From: Chitinophaga sp. YR627
GTDB taxonomy: Bacteria > Bacteroidota > Bacteroidia > Chitinophagales > Chitinophagaceae
DNA length: 64,000 nt
Direction of reading: 5' to 3'
NCBI RefSeq assembly: GCF_900114995.1
Contig: NZ_FOUX01000004.1
Location: 124,001-188,000 of the forward strand
The position numbers and the translations under genes are program-made. This document shows positions 50,307 to 58,852 of this stretch, one piece after another. The notes beneath the pieces were generated by a model. It had not been told where the DNA came from, did no database searches, and saw only the letters and a list, made by a program, of their open reading frames with translations. Position 1 is the first letter of the stretch. Each line of letters starts with the position of its first letter.

Positions 50307-51170
50307 ATGCAAAAGACAGTAAACAAGGTTGTAAGCAACCACCCGATAAACGGCTCTGTGAGCGATTATTACTTTTACAGTCCTTTGCCCTATCAGGACG
50401 GTAAGGCAACGGACCCATTCCTGTTATTACACCACCACGGCCCAATGACACTACCTCCCAACAACAGTGGTATGCCATTCGGACCGCATCCTCACAGAGG
50501 ATTTGAAACAGTTACCTGGATCATCAGCGGACACGTGGTACATAAAGATTCTCATGGTTATCATAGTAAGATCGATGAAGGCGGTATACAATGGATGTCC
50601 GCTGCCAGAGGACTTATCCACAATGAATATGTTGAGAATTCTTTCAAAGAAGAAGGCGGTGATCTCGAACTCTTACAGCTGTGGATCAATCTCCCGGCAA
50701 AGCTGAAAATGACACCGGCAAAATATACAGGTTTACAGCAACAGGATATTCCTGTTGTCAGGACAGATGATGATAAGGTGCAGGTAGCTGTTGCCGGTGG
50801 TAGTTTTAACGGCCATAAAGGCGCTATCAGTTCACTGACAGATATCAATGCATCGCTGATAAAAATGCAGGCTGGCAGTAAGACTGATATCCAGGTAGCA
50901 GCTGGCAGAAATGTATTGTTCTATGTACTGAAAGGAGATGTGACGGTGAATGGTAAAGCTGCAGGCGACAGAGCACTGGTGCTGTTTGATAATGATGGCG
51001 ACGAGATCAGTGTTGCAGCAGGTACTGATGCGATCATATTATACTGTGATGGTGAGCCGCTGAATGAGCCGGTAGCATGGCACGGACCGTATGTGATGAA
51101 CACGCAGACAGAAATTATGGAAGCGATGCGCGATGAAAGAATGGGAAAATTTGGGTTCTATATTGACTAA
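50307..51170 (+). CDS. Pirin-family cupin protein
   Basis: A 287-aa bicupin. The N-terminal cupin carries the metal ligands: His61 and His63 in FGPHPHRGFETVTW, plus His and Glu in ARGLIHNEYVE, equivalent to human pirin His56, His58, His101, Glu103. The C-terminal cupin (about 180-285) lacks such ligands. Pirins bind iron; some bacterial members have quercetinase activity and others regulate metabolism, so a specific reaction is not claimed. The LLHHHGPMTLPP segment is typical. Monocistronic, with its own leaderless promoter and a terminator. Confidence 0.93.
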   Translation: MQKTVNKVVSNHPINGSVSDYYFYSPLPYQDGKATDPFLLLHHHGPMTLPPNNSGMPFGPHPHRGFETVTWIISGHVVHKDSHGYHSKIDEGGIQWMSAARGLIHNEYVENSFKEEGGDLELLQLWINLPAKLKMTPAKYTGLQQQDIPVVRTDDDKVQVAVAGGSFNGHKGAISSLTDINASLIKMQAGSKTDIQVAAGRNVLFYVLKGDVTVNGKAAGDRALVLFDNDGDEISVAAGTDAIILYCDGEPLNEPVAWHGPYVMNTQTEIMEAMRDERMGKFGFYID

Positions 51171-51178
51171 AAAATAAG

Positions 51179-51213
51179 AAGGCCGGTATCACTTGATGCC
51201 GGCCTTTCTTTTA
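51179..51213. terminator. Bidirectional terminator pirin / kup
   Basis: AAGGCCGG-ATC pairs with GAT-CCGGCCTT (51179-51206), loop ACTT with a T/G wobble, followed by TCTTTT. Both convergent genes end here. Confidence 0.85.
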
Positions 51214-53169
51214 TTAAGAATGTATGATTCGTCGCAATTGCAGGTTCGTGACAGGCGCCACTACCAGCGGATATTTCTCAATGGTCACATAACTGGAGTC
51301 CAGTCCGAAACCACGCTCTTCTGATAAACTGATCTTCTTCAGGAAGAAATACATACGCATAACCATTCGCTCATACAATGGCAGGTCGTTGTCATGCGAC
51401 AGGAATTTCTCCATCACAATAAACTGGAAGTCGCCCACTACATTGTTTTTACTCAGCGATTCGTACCGGCTGGTGATATTCACCTCCTTGTTACGCACCA
51501 TATCTTCCACCACCATGCGGAACATGAGGTTAATACGCTGCTCCACTTTGAAACCAAGTCTGAATTCCACCCTGATCACCTCATTTGGAATGATGGTCTG
51601 TACAGAGTATTCACTCAGATAAGGTTCATCTACCACGTCAACGTGTACAAACCAGTAGATATCCGCTCTCTTCGGTTTTTTGTTCAGAATAGAGTAGATG
51701 ATCTTATGTTCAATTTCCTTCGGATTGTCGGCACTACTCATATATACCAGGTGAGTGGCATATTTAGGGATGGTGCTGTCATTGCTCAGCTCCTGGATCA
51801 CCGGCAGGTGATCTTCCAGTCTGACAAACTCTACGTAACGGTTTTTGATCTTACGGGACTTGTACCATACCATCATGATCAGGAACAGTACTCCGGCCAC
51901 GATAACGGTCACATAACCACCGTGCATGAACTTCACCAGGTTAGCGAAAAGGAAGGAGAATTCGAGCGTAAAATAGATCACCAGATAGATCAGGATGAGG
52001 CTTAGTCTGACCCTCCGCGTATAAAGATAGAAGGCGAAGAGACAGGAGGTCATCAGCATACAGATGGTGATGGAGAGACCGTAGGCCGCTTCCATAGCGC
52101 TGGATTCTTTAAAGATCAGTACGATAGCCACACAACCTACAAACAGCATGGTATTGATACCGGGGATGTAGAGCTGTCCGCGCATTTCCGTCGGATAGTT
52201 GATCTTTAGTTTGGGCCAGAGATTGAGTCGCATGGCCTCAGAGATGAGGGTGAACGACCCGGATATCAGGGCCTGACTGGCAATAATAGAGGCCAGGGTG
52301 GCGATCAATACCCCAAAGATGACAAACCATTCCGGCATGATGGCGAAGAAGGGGTTGGTATCTTTTGGAATGATCTGACCTTTCTGCGTCAGGAGCCATG
52401 CACCCTGTCCCAGATAGTTCAGGATCAGGCAGGCTTTAACGAAGGTCCAGGAGACGCGTATATTGCCTTTTCCACAGTGGCCGAGGTCGGAATAGAGTGC
52501 TTCTGCCCCTGTGGTACAGAGGAATACGGCGCCCAATATCATAAAGCCACGGGGATAGGTGGTCAGCAGTTTAATAGCGTAATGCGGGCTGAAAGCCTTG
52601 AATACGGATACATCATCCACGATGTGTGACAGACCGAGTACACCCAGCATGGAGAACCAGATCACCATGATCGGGCCGAATAATTTACCGATGGAGACCG
52701 TACCAAACTGTTGTACTACGAACAATAAAGTGATAATAGAAAGCACGATCTTGACGATAGCCCACTGGCTAAGGTCTTTAAATACCTCCAGGGTACGTAA
52801 CCCTTCAATAGCAGATGTAACAGTAATAGGTGGGGTAATGATACCGTCTGCCAGCAATGCAGCCCCTCCGATCATCCCGAATATGACCGCCCATTTGGCA
52901 TGCCTTCTGACCAGCGCATACAAGGAGAAAATCCCGCCTTCGCCTTTGTTATCGGCCCTGAGGGTCAGGATTACGTATTTGATGGTCGTCTGTAATGTCA
53001 GGGTCCAGATGATACAGGATATACCACCGATAACCAGGAGATCGCTTACGGGATTATTACCTACAATGGCCTTGAAAACGTATAACGGAGAGGTTCCAAT
53101 GTCACCGTAAATAATACCTAAAGCTACTACTAAACCGGCCAGGCTAATCCTGTTAATGTCTTTTCTCAC
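51214..53169 (-). CDS. kup: Kup-family potassium uptake permease
   Basis: A 651-aa K+/H+ symporter. Motifs: LVVALGIIYGDIGTSPLYVFKAI at the start, GEGGIFSLYALVRR, ALLADGIITPPITVTSAIEG, GAEALYSDLGHCGKGNIR and about 12 membrane helices, then a cytoplasmic C-terminal domain (about 450-651). The frame is open to a TTG at 53199, but that lies inside the promoter -7 box (53197-53204), so GTG 53169 (MRKDINRISLAG) is the likely start, with a leader of about 22 nt. Monocistronic. Confidence 0.94.
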   Translation of the reverse strand: MRKDINRISLAGLVVALGIIYGDIGTSPLYVFKAIVGNNPVSDLLVIGGISCIIWTLTLQTTIKYVILTLRADNKGEGGIFSLYALVRRHAKWAVIFGMIGGAALLADGIITPPITVTSAIEGLRTLEVFKDLSQWAIVKIVLSIITLLFVVQQFGTVSIGKLFGPIMVIWFSMLGVLGLSHIVDDVSVFKAFSPHYAIKLLTTYPRGFMILGAVFLCTTGAEALYSDLGHCGKGNIRVSWTFVKACLILNYLGQGAWLLTQKGQIIPKDTNPFFAIMPEWFVIFGVLIATLASIIASQALISGSFTLISEAMRLNLWPKLKINYPTEMRGQLYIPGINTMLFVGCVAIVLIFKESSAMEAAYGLSITICMLMTSCLFAFYLYTRRVRLSLILIYLVIYFTLEFSFLFANLVKFMHGGYVTVIVAGVLFLIMMVWYKSRKIKNRYVEFVRLEDHLPVIQELSNDSTIPKYATHLVYMSSADNPKEIEHKIIYSILNKKPKRADIYWFVHVDVVDEPYLSEYSVQTIIPNEVIRVEFRLGFKVEQRINLMFRMVVEDMVRNKEVNITSRYESLSKNNVVGDFQFIVMEKFLSHDNDLPLYERMVMRMYFFLKKISLSEERGFGLDSSYVTIEKYPLVVAPVTNLQLRRIIHS

Positions 53170-53196
53170 GAAATATGTATTTAATAAAAAAGCCAC

Positions 53197-53227
53197 CAAA
53201 GGTAGGTGGATTTGAGAAGAACTACAA
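53197..53227 (-). promoter_or_regulatory. kup promoter TTTG-N20-TACCTTTG
   Basis: TTG (53225-53227) and TACCTTTG (53197-53204) on the minus strand, 20 nt apart. The -7 box lies in a small hairpin, CCACC-TACCTTT-GGTGG, followed by CTTTTTT, which in the RNA would straddle the start site. Confidence 0.7.
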
Positions 53228-53251
53228 AATTATCAAAAATATCGGGGCATT

Positions 53252-53284
53252 AAAAAACCCCGTCTCGGTTTATACGAGACGGGG
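53252..53284 (-). terminator. Intrinsic terminator after the OmpA-family gene
   Basis: CCCCGTCTCG (53258-53267) pairs with CGAGACGGGG (53275-53284), 7-nt loop, then TTTTTT on the minus strand. It shares its stem core with the htpG terminator at 58770-58800. Confidence 0.9.
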
Positions 53285-53310
53285 CCTTATATCTTCTTAG
53301 TGAGACACTA

Positions 53311-54858
53311 TTAGTTAGCTGGAGCTAAATCAACAGTAGAAGACTCACCAGGAGTGTTTTGTTTGATGAAGCGACCGCGATCGATACCTTGTTTATCAGC
53401 CAGGTAGTCGATAACTGCGTCAACTCTTCTGCTGCTCAGGTCAACACCACCTTTTTTACCTTTAGCACCTGCGTGACCGGTAACCAGGATGTTGCAGGAT
53501 GGAGCTGCTTTCAGAGAAGATGCAACGCTAGCCAGGATAGCTTCGTTGTCAGATGCAACTTTGGTAGAGCTACCTTTGAAGCTTACGCTAGGCAGAACCA
53601 GAGTAGCACATGGCTGAGTAGCTACAATGTTCTTGCAGCACTCAGGATCTGGGCATTTACCAACACCATCAGCATCAACTGGCTGGCAATAAGTTGGAGT
53701 TACCAGCTGTTTGTCTTTGTAGTCAGGAACACCGTCACCATCTGTATCTTTAGCTACACCGTGAACATCAACTGGAGCACCAGCTGGAGTGTTTGGTTCA
53801 CGATCGAACTGATCAGTAACACCATCACCATCAGCATCAGGCAGTACCGGAGTAGGCAGCTTCATGTGACGAGGAGCGCTCAGTTCGTTGTAAGCGTAAT
53901 TCAGCGGATTTACCCACCATAATGGCTCAACGCGTTTAGAAGAGTTACCCAGGTTGAAGTTCAGACGAACGCTTGTATAGCTGAATGCATCTTTAGCATT
54001 GCTATATGGTGCGGAATAACCGTCCAGATAGTCATCAAAGTATAAAGTATATTTCTCTTCAATACCGATGTTGAAACGTTTAGAAACTCTGAAAGCTACA
54101 CCAGTACCGAAATCAGCACCATGACGCCACAGTTGGTTGTTATCTTTACGACCGATGTTACCTCTGTTACCCTGAGATGGAGCGTTCTGCTCATAATCTC
54201 CGTCGAACAGGTTTTTCAGCTGATCTTTGATGTCTTTACGAGGAGCACCGAAGTTGATACGAGAGAAATCGTATGCAGCACCGTTTGCATCCAATGCATC
54301 AACGTCAACATCGATCAGACCCAGGCTATAACCAGCAAATACATACCAGTTAAGTTTTGGCTGAGCTTTGTAGAACAGGATATTGCTCAGGGAAGCGATC
54401 ATATCAAAAGACAGCTGGTGAGATGCAGTTTTGTAGTTGGCTACAATGTTGCCACCGTTACGAGCTGCGGTTGGACCCCATGCAGTGCTGTTGTTGCTGA
54501 TTGCAGGTCTTAATCTGTAATCCATGCCTTTATCGAAAGCACCAGTGTACTCACCTCTGATGGAGAAAGTATGACCCAGTGATTTTCTCAGGGAAACACC
54601 ACCACCGAAACCTGGTCTTGCAGGAATGGTACCGTTGATCAGGTGCAGACCACCGTGGAAACCTAATTCCCACATATCGCGTGGTTTAGCAGGGAAATCA
54701 TACTGGTGGTTGGAGAAATTGTTCTGTTGCGCCTGTCTGGATGCTGGAACTTTGGTTGAATCCAGGGCATCATAAACAGGGGTAACTTGTGCAAAACTGG
54801 AGGACGCCGCTAGGAGACTCATAGCGCCAGCCAGTAATAAGTACTTTTTGCTTGCCAT
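53311..54858 (-). CDS. OmpA-family outer-membrane protein with TSP3 repeats
   Basis: A 515-aa outer-membrane protein. Signal peptide 1-23 (MASKKYLLLAGAMSLLAASSSFA), an OmpA-type beta-barrel (about 45-320), calcium-binding thrombospondin type 3 repeats (DADGDGVTDQFD and DTDGDGVPDYKD, about 340-385), a Cys-rich linker, then an OmpA C-terminal peptidoglycan-binding domain (about 425-510: SDNEAILASVASSLK, LVTGHAGAKG, LSSRRVDAVIDYL). It anchors the outer membrane to the wall. It has the best promoter in the window, a 50-nt leader and a strong terminator, which suggest abundant expression. Confidence 0.93.
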   Translation of the reverse strand: MASKKYLLLAGAMSLLAASSSFAQVTPVYDALDSTKVPASRQAQQNNFSNHQYDFPAKPRDMWELGFHGGLHLINGTIPARPGFGGGVSLRKSLGHTFSIRGEYTGAFDKGMDYRLRPAISNNSTAWGPTAARNGGNIVANYKTASHQLSFDMIASLSNILFYKAQPKLNWYVFAGYSLGLIDVDVDALDANGAAYDFSRINFGAPRKDIKDQLKNLFDGDYEQNAPSQGNRGNIGRKDNNQLWRHGADFGTGVAFRVSKRFNIGIEEKYTLYFDDYLDGYSAPYSNAKDAFSYTSVRLNFNLGNSSKRVEPLWWVNPLNYAYNELSAPRHMKLPTPVLPDADGDGVTDQFDREPNTPAGAPVDVHGVAKDTDGDGVPDYKDKQLVTPTYCQPVDADGVGKCPDPECCKNIVATQPCATLVLPSVSFKGSSTKVASDNEAILASVASSLKAAPSCNILVTGHAGAKGKKGGVDLSSRRVDAVIDYLADKQGIDRGRFIKQNTPGESSTVDLAPAN

Positions 54859-54915
54859 AATTGTTTTCTATTTAAAAACTGTTAAAAATTTACTAATAAC
54901 CCGTTTTTTACCCAG

Positions 54916-54945
54916 CAAAGGTAAAATTCTCAGATGAATATTCAA
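54916..54945 (-). promoter_or_regulatory. Strong promoter TTTG-N19-TACCTTTG
   Basis: TTG (54943-54945) and TACCTTTG (54916-54923) on the minus strand, 19 nt apart, fit the Bacteroidota consensus exactly; the leader to the ATG at 54858 is about 50 nt. Confidence 0.8.
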
Positions 54946-55170
54946 ATTTTTGTTACAATATTATTTTCATTGATAACTACTTAACTATTAGTGCGTAGGC
55001 AAAACAAATGTTATACCTTATCTTGGCCCGGCACATAACGAATAAGCATATTTGTTATAACTAAAACAATGTAATGTTAAAGTTATGTTACACCGATATA
55101 TACAAATTAAGGGCCAATTTGTTAAAATTTGACTTTTAAAGCATAGCTTAGCAATCTTTTTAAAGCACCT
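54946..55170. other. Spacer between porin promoter and polyprenyl synthase
   Basis: With the porin leader this makes a 312-bp gene-free stretch. It is AT-rich, with GTTATA/TATAAC words and no ORF. The plus-strand promoter is not clear: TTAAAATTTG (about 55121-55130) is one base too long for TAnnTTTG. Confidence 0.5.
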
Positions 55171-56136
55171 ATGGACGAAATTAAACACCTGATCAGTAAG
55201 GAATTACAGGATTTTGAAGGCAAATTCTCTGACGCTGTAAAAAGTCATGTCCCATTGCTGGACAGGATCATGCATTACATCGTTAAACGTAAAGGCAAGC
55301 AGATCAGACCCATGTTTGTGCTCCTATCAGCAAAACTCTTTAATAATAATATACAGGAAAGCACATACAGAGCTGCCGCCCTGGTCGAACTGCTACACAC
55401 CGCCACCCTCGTTCATGACGATGTAGTGGACGACGCCAACGAAAGACGTGGCTTCTTTTCCATCAATGCACTGTGGAAAAACAAAATAGCCGTGCTGGTA
55501 GGTGACTACCTCCTTTCCAAAGGATTACTGCTTTCAGTAGATAATAATGAGTTCAGATCTCTTAAGATCCTCTCAGAAGCCGTAAAGGAAATGAGTGAAG
55601 GTGAACTGCTCCAGATCGAAAAGACCCGTAAACTCAATATTAAAGAAGATATCTATTTCGAGATCATCCGTCGTAAAACAGCCTCCCTCCTCGCCTCTGC
55701 CTGCGCAGCCGGCGCCTGGAGCGCCACCAATGACGATGAAACAACCGAAAAGATGCGCCTGTTCGGTGAAAAAGTAGGTGTCGCCTTCCAGATCAAAGAT
55801 GACCTCTTCGATTATGGCTCCGATAAGATCGGTAAACCCACCGGTATCGATATCCGCGAGAAAAAGATGACCCTCCCGCTTATCTATACCCTCGAACATG
55901 CTACACCTGATACCCGCAGACGTATTATTAATATTGTCAAAAATCATAACACCGATAAAGACCGCGTCGCAGAAGTGATCGATCTGGTAAAAAAATCAGG
56001 TGGTATTGAATATACACAGGAGAAAATGTTCCAGTACCGCGATGAAGCACTCGCCATCCTGCACAGCTTCCCGGCCAATGATATCCGCGCCGGACTGGAA
56101 ACATTGGTTAGATATACAACAGATCGTACTTTTTAA
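55171..56136 (+). CDS. Polyprenyl (octaprenyl-type) diphosphate synthase
   Basis: A 321-aa trans-isoprenyl diphosphate synthase. First Asp-rich motif DDVVD at 83-87 (VHDDVVDDANERRG), second DDLFD at 210-214 (FQIKDDLFDYGSDKIGKP), and GKQIRPMFVLLSA. The residues before the first motif (TATLV) are small, consistent with long products, so it probably makes the C30-C40 side chain of menaquinone, whose ring enzymes MqnB and MqnD are in this window. Chain length is inference. 61 bp ahead of recJ, probably the same transcript. Confidence 0.92.
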   Translation: MDEIKHLISKELQDFEGKFSDAVKSHVPLLDRIMHYIVKRKGKQIRPMFVLLSAKLFNNNIQESTYRAAALVELLHTATLVHDDVVDDANERRGFFSINALWKNKIAVLVGDYLLSKGLLLSVDNNEFRSLKILSEAVKEMSEGELLQIEKTRKLNIKEDIYFEIIRRKTASLLASACAAGAWSATNDDETTEKMRLFGEKVGVAFQIKDDLFDYGSDKIGKPTGIDIREKKMTLPLIYTLEHATPDTRRRIINIVKNHNTDKDRVAEVIDLVKKSGGIEYTQEKMFQYRDEALAILHSFPANDIRAGLETLVRYTTDRTF

Positions 56137-56197
56137 CCAATAAAAACCTATCTTCCGAAACTGAACTCATTCAACCACTTTAGATACTAACTCATTA

Positions 56198-57904
56198 ATG
56201 CAGAAACGCTGGACAGTCCGATCTTATCAACCTAAACAGGAAGCATTGCTCCAGTCGTCTTTACGTATACATCCACTACTGTGCCGACTCCTCGTACAAA
56301 GAGGCATGCACACCTACGACGAATCCAGGCTCTTTTTCAGACCTACAGTCGCAGACCTCCACGATCCATGGCTCATGAAAGACATGGATAAAGCAGTATC
56401 CCGTATAGAACAGGCTTTCTTCCACAGGGAGAAAATACTCGTGTTCGGAGATTATGATGTGGATGGGACAACCGCAGTAGCTACCGTATATGATTTTCTG
56501 CACTCCTTATATAATAATATAGAGTTTTACATTCCTCACCGGTATAAAGAAGGTTACGGTATCTCCACACAAGGCATAGAATACGCCAGAGATAACGAAT
56601 TCACGCTCATCATCGCACTGGATTGCGGGATCAAAGCCATCGACCAGATAAAATGGGCCGCCGACAACGGAATAGACTTCATTATATGTGACCATCACCT
56701 GCCGGATGCGATCCTGCCCCCGGCCGTAGCTATCCTGAATCCAAAACAATACGACTGCCCTTATCCTTATAAAGAACTAAGCGGCTGTGGTATCGGATAT
56801 AAACTGATTTCCGCCTTCGCGCAGAAAAAAGGTATCCCGGATGAACAGGTACATCGCTATCTTGATCTTGTGGCAACCAGTATCGCTGCTGATATTGTCC
56901 CCATGACAGGCGAAAACAGGGTACTGGCATTTCACGGATTAAAAAAGGTGAACTCCGCTCCCCTCCCTGGTATACAGGCACTGATAGAACTCAGCGGATT
57001 AAAAGAACAACTGACCATCTCTAATCTCGTATTCGTTATCGCGCCCCGGGTTAACGCCGCCGGCCGTATGGACGACGCCAGAAAAGCGGTGAACCTCTTC
57101 GTCGAAACAGACAAGGACAAAGCGATGGAGATCGCCAAAATATTACATGCAGATAACTTCGACAGAAAAGAAATTGATGGCAACATCACCAAAGAAGCAG
57201 TTGAACTGTTGCAGAACGATCTGACATTAAAAGATAAAAAGTCTACCGTACTCTATAAACCTGACTGGCACAAAGGCGTTGTAGGCATCGTTGCGTCAAG
57301 GCTGATTGATAAATATTATTACCGTCCCACGATCATTCTTACACTCAGCAATGATAAAGTGGCCGGCTCCGCACGTTCAGTGACCGGCTTCAATGTATAC
57401 GAAGCCATACACCAGTGTAAAGATCTGCTGGAAAATTACGGTGGCCATTTCTACGCAGCCGGTATGACACTGAAACCAGAGAATGTAGAAGCTTTTCAGC
57501 AAAAGTTTGAGGAAGTAGTGGCGACGACCATCAATCCTGATCTCCTCGTACCTGAGATTGTAATCGATACCGAAATTCAACTGAAAGACATTACACCCGC
57601 TTTCTTTAATATACTTCGTCAATTCGAACCATTAGGACCGGAAAACCTACGCCCCGTTTTCCTTGTAAGAAACGTGGTAGACAGCGGATATTCACGTCTT
57701 GTCAAAGATGAACATATTAAGTTCTCCGTTAAACAGGGAAAATCTCCTAACGCATTAACGGGCATAGGATTCTACATGTCTGAAAAATTCCACATCGTGA
57801 GCAGTAAACAGCCTTTTGATATGGCCTTTACAATTGATGAAAATGAGTGGAATGGCAAGATGAACCTGCAATTGAAGGTCATCGATATCAGAGCACATCA
57901 CTAA
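56198..57904 (+). CDS. recJ: Single-strand DNA exonuclease RecJ
   Basis: A 568-aa 5'-3' exonuclease in recombination and mismatch repair. DHH-family motifs: I, VFGDYDVDGTTA (Asp85, Asp87, Asp89); II, ALDCGIKA (Asp142); III, CDHHLPD (165-167). The DHHA1 part holds GVVGIVASRLIDKYYYRPTI, AGSARSVTGFNVYEAI and GGHFYAAGMTL, and a C-terminal OB fold follows. Mn2+ is the expected cofactor. Gene intact and of usual length. Confidence 0.97.
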   Translation: MQKRWTVRSYQPKQEALLQSSLRIHPLLCRLLVQRGMHTYDESRLFFRPTVADLHDPWLMKDMDKAVSRIEQAFFHREKILVFGDYDVDGTTAVATVYDFLHSLYNNIEFYIPHRYKEGYGISTQGIEYARDNEFTLIIALDCGIKAIDQIKWAADNGIDFIICDHHLPDAILPPAVAILNPKQYDCPYPYKELSGCGIGYKLISAFAQKKGIPDEQVHRYLDLVATSIAADIVPMTGENRVLAFHGLKKVNSAPLPGIQALIELSGLKEQLTISNLVFVIAPRVNAAGRMDDARKAVNLFVETDKDKAMEIAKILHADNFDRKEIDGNITKEAVELLQNDLTLKDKKSTVLYKPDWHKGVVGIVASRLIDKYYYRPTIILTLSNDKVAGSARSVTGFNVYEAIHQCKDLLENYGGHFYAAGMTLKPENVEAFQQKFEEVVATTINPDLLVPEIVIDTEIQLKDITPAFFNILRQFEPLGPENLRPVFLVRNVVDSGYSRLVKDEHIKFSVKQGKSPNALTGIGFYMSEKFHIVSSKQPFDMAFTIDENEWNGKMNLQLKVIDIRAHH

Positions 57905-57954
57905 GTAATACTACCTATTTCATATCGCAAATGTGACTGTTGCTACTGCAACAG

Positions 57955-58749
57955 TTATTTATGTTGTTTCAGCATCCAGCTATATAAAGCCGTATCTGCA
58001 TAAGCTTTTGTCCACGCGTCATGGCCGCCGGTTGGCGTCTCCGTATATTTCACCAGATTACTGCCACATGCCTTTAGCGCATTCACCATATCTCTCGATC
58101 CTGCTACCGTTACTGTAGGATCATCCGCATTATGGAAAGCCCATACCGGCATCTGCTTCAGCACACAGGCCTGAGATGGCGTACCAATGCCGCAGATCGG
58201 CACAATAGCTGCAAATTTCTCAGGACTTGCCTGTGCCCAGTTCCACGTACCAAAACCACCCATACTCAATCCCGTTAAATAGACCCTGGAAGAATCCACA
58301 TGGTATTTCTTTAATACTTCTTTATACAACTCCTGCAATACATCTGTATTCCACCACACTGCCGTACATTGCGGAGCAATCATCACAAACTGCTTCCCTT
58401 TTACCACCTTCGGCAGCCCTGCTTTTTTGATCACATCTATATTATTACCGATCTCTCCCACTCCATGCAAAAAGATCACTACCGGCCACTTGTAGGTTTT
58501 CATTTCATTGTAGGTGTCGGGAATATACAGCAGGTATTCATCAATGTTGCCCTGCTTGTAATCAGCTGTCTGTACGGTAGTACCTGGGGTCTGCGGGGTA
58601 AAAACATCTTCCCTGGGTGAGTCAGGAATGGTGTCTGTTCCATTACCGCCGGGTGCTGCGGACTCATTCTTCTTGGAACAGGCTACTATATTGCCCAATA
58701 CTGCAATAAGTAGTACATAAATAAATCTATTAATTGCTCTTCTTTTCAT
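57955..58749 (-). CDS. Lipoprotein alpha/beta-hydrolase (esterase-like)
   Basis: A 264-aa envelope lipoprotein. Signal peptide MKRRAINRFIYVLLIAVLGN with lipobox IVAC (Cys24), a Pro/Gly/Asp-rich linker, then an alpha/beta hydrolase: oxyanion strand WPVVIFLHGVGEIG, nucleophile elbow GLSMGGFGTW, acid Asp in AFHNADDPTV and His in TGGHDAWTKAY. It resembles the Bacteroidota prolyl oligopeptidase/phospholipase-carboxylesterase group; PHB-depolymerase-like and feruloyl-esterase-like members share these motifs, so the substrate is open. ATG 58749 is preferred to a frame start 33 nt upstream that overlaps the htpG terminator. Confidence 0.87.
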   Translation of the reverse strand: MKRRAINRFIYVLLIAVLGNIVACSKKNESAAPGGNGTDTIPDSPREDVFTPQTPGTTVQTADYKQGNIDEYLLYIPDTYNEMKTYKWPVVIFLHGVGEIGNNIDVIKKAGLPKVVKGKQFVMIAPQCTAVWWNTDVLQELYKEVLKKYHVDSSRVYLTGLSMGGFGTWNWAQASPEKFAAIVPICGIGTPSQACVLKQMPVWAFHNADDPTVTVAGSRDMVNALKACGSNLVKYTETPTGGHDAWTKAYADTALYSWMLKQHK

Positions 58750-58769
58750 ATGTGTAGGTAAAATGAAAA

Positions 58770-58800
58770 AATCCCGTCTCATGCTTGATGAGACGGGATT
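58770..58800 (-). terminator. Intrinsic terminator after htpG
   Basis: AATCCCGTCTCAT (58770-58782) pairs perfectly with ATGAGACGGGATT (58788-58800), 5-nt loop, then TTTTT on the minus strand. Confidence 0.88.
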
Positions 58801-58852
58801 CCGGTTGCCAATGTTATTGCAAACCTACTATAATGTTTCGGCTTTGAGCCGA

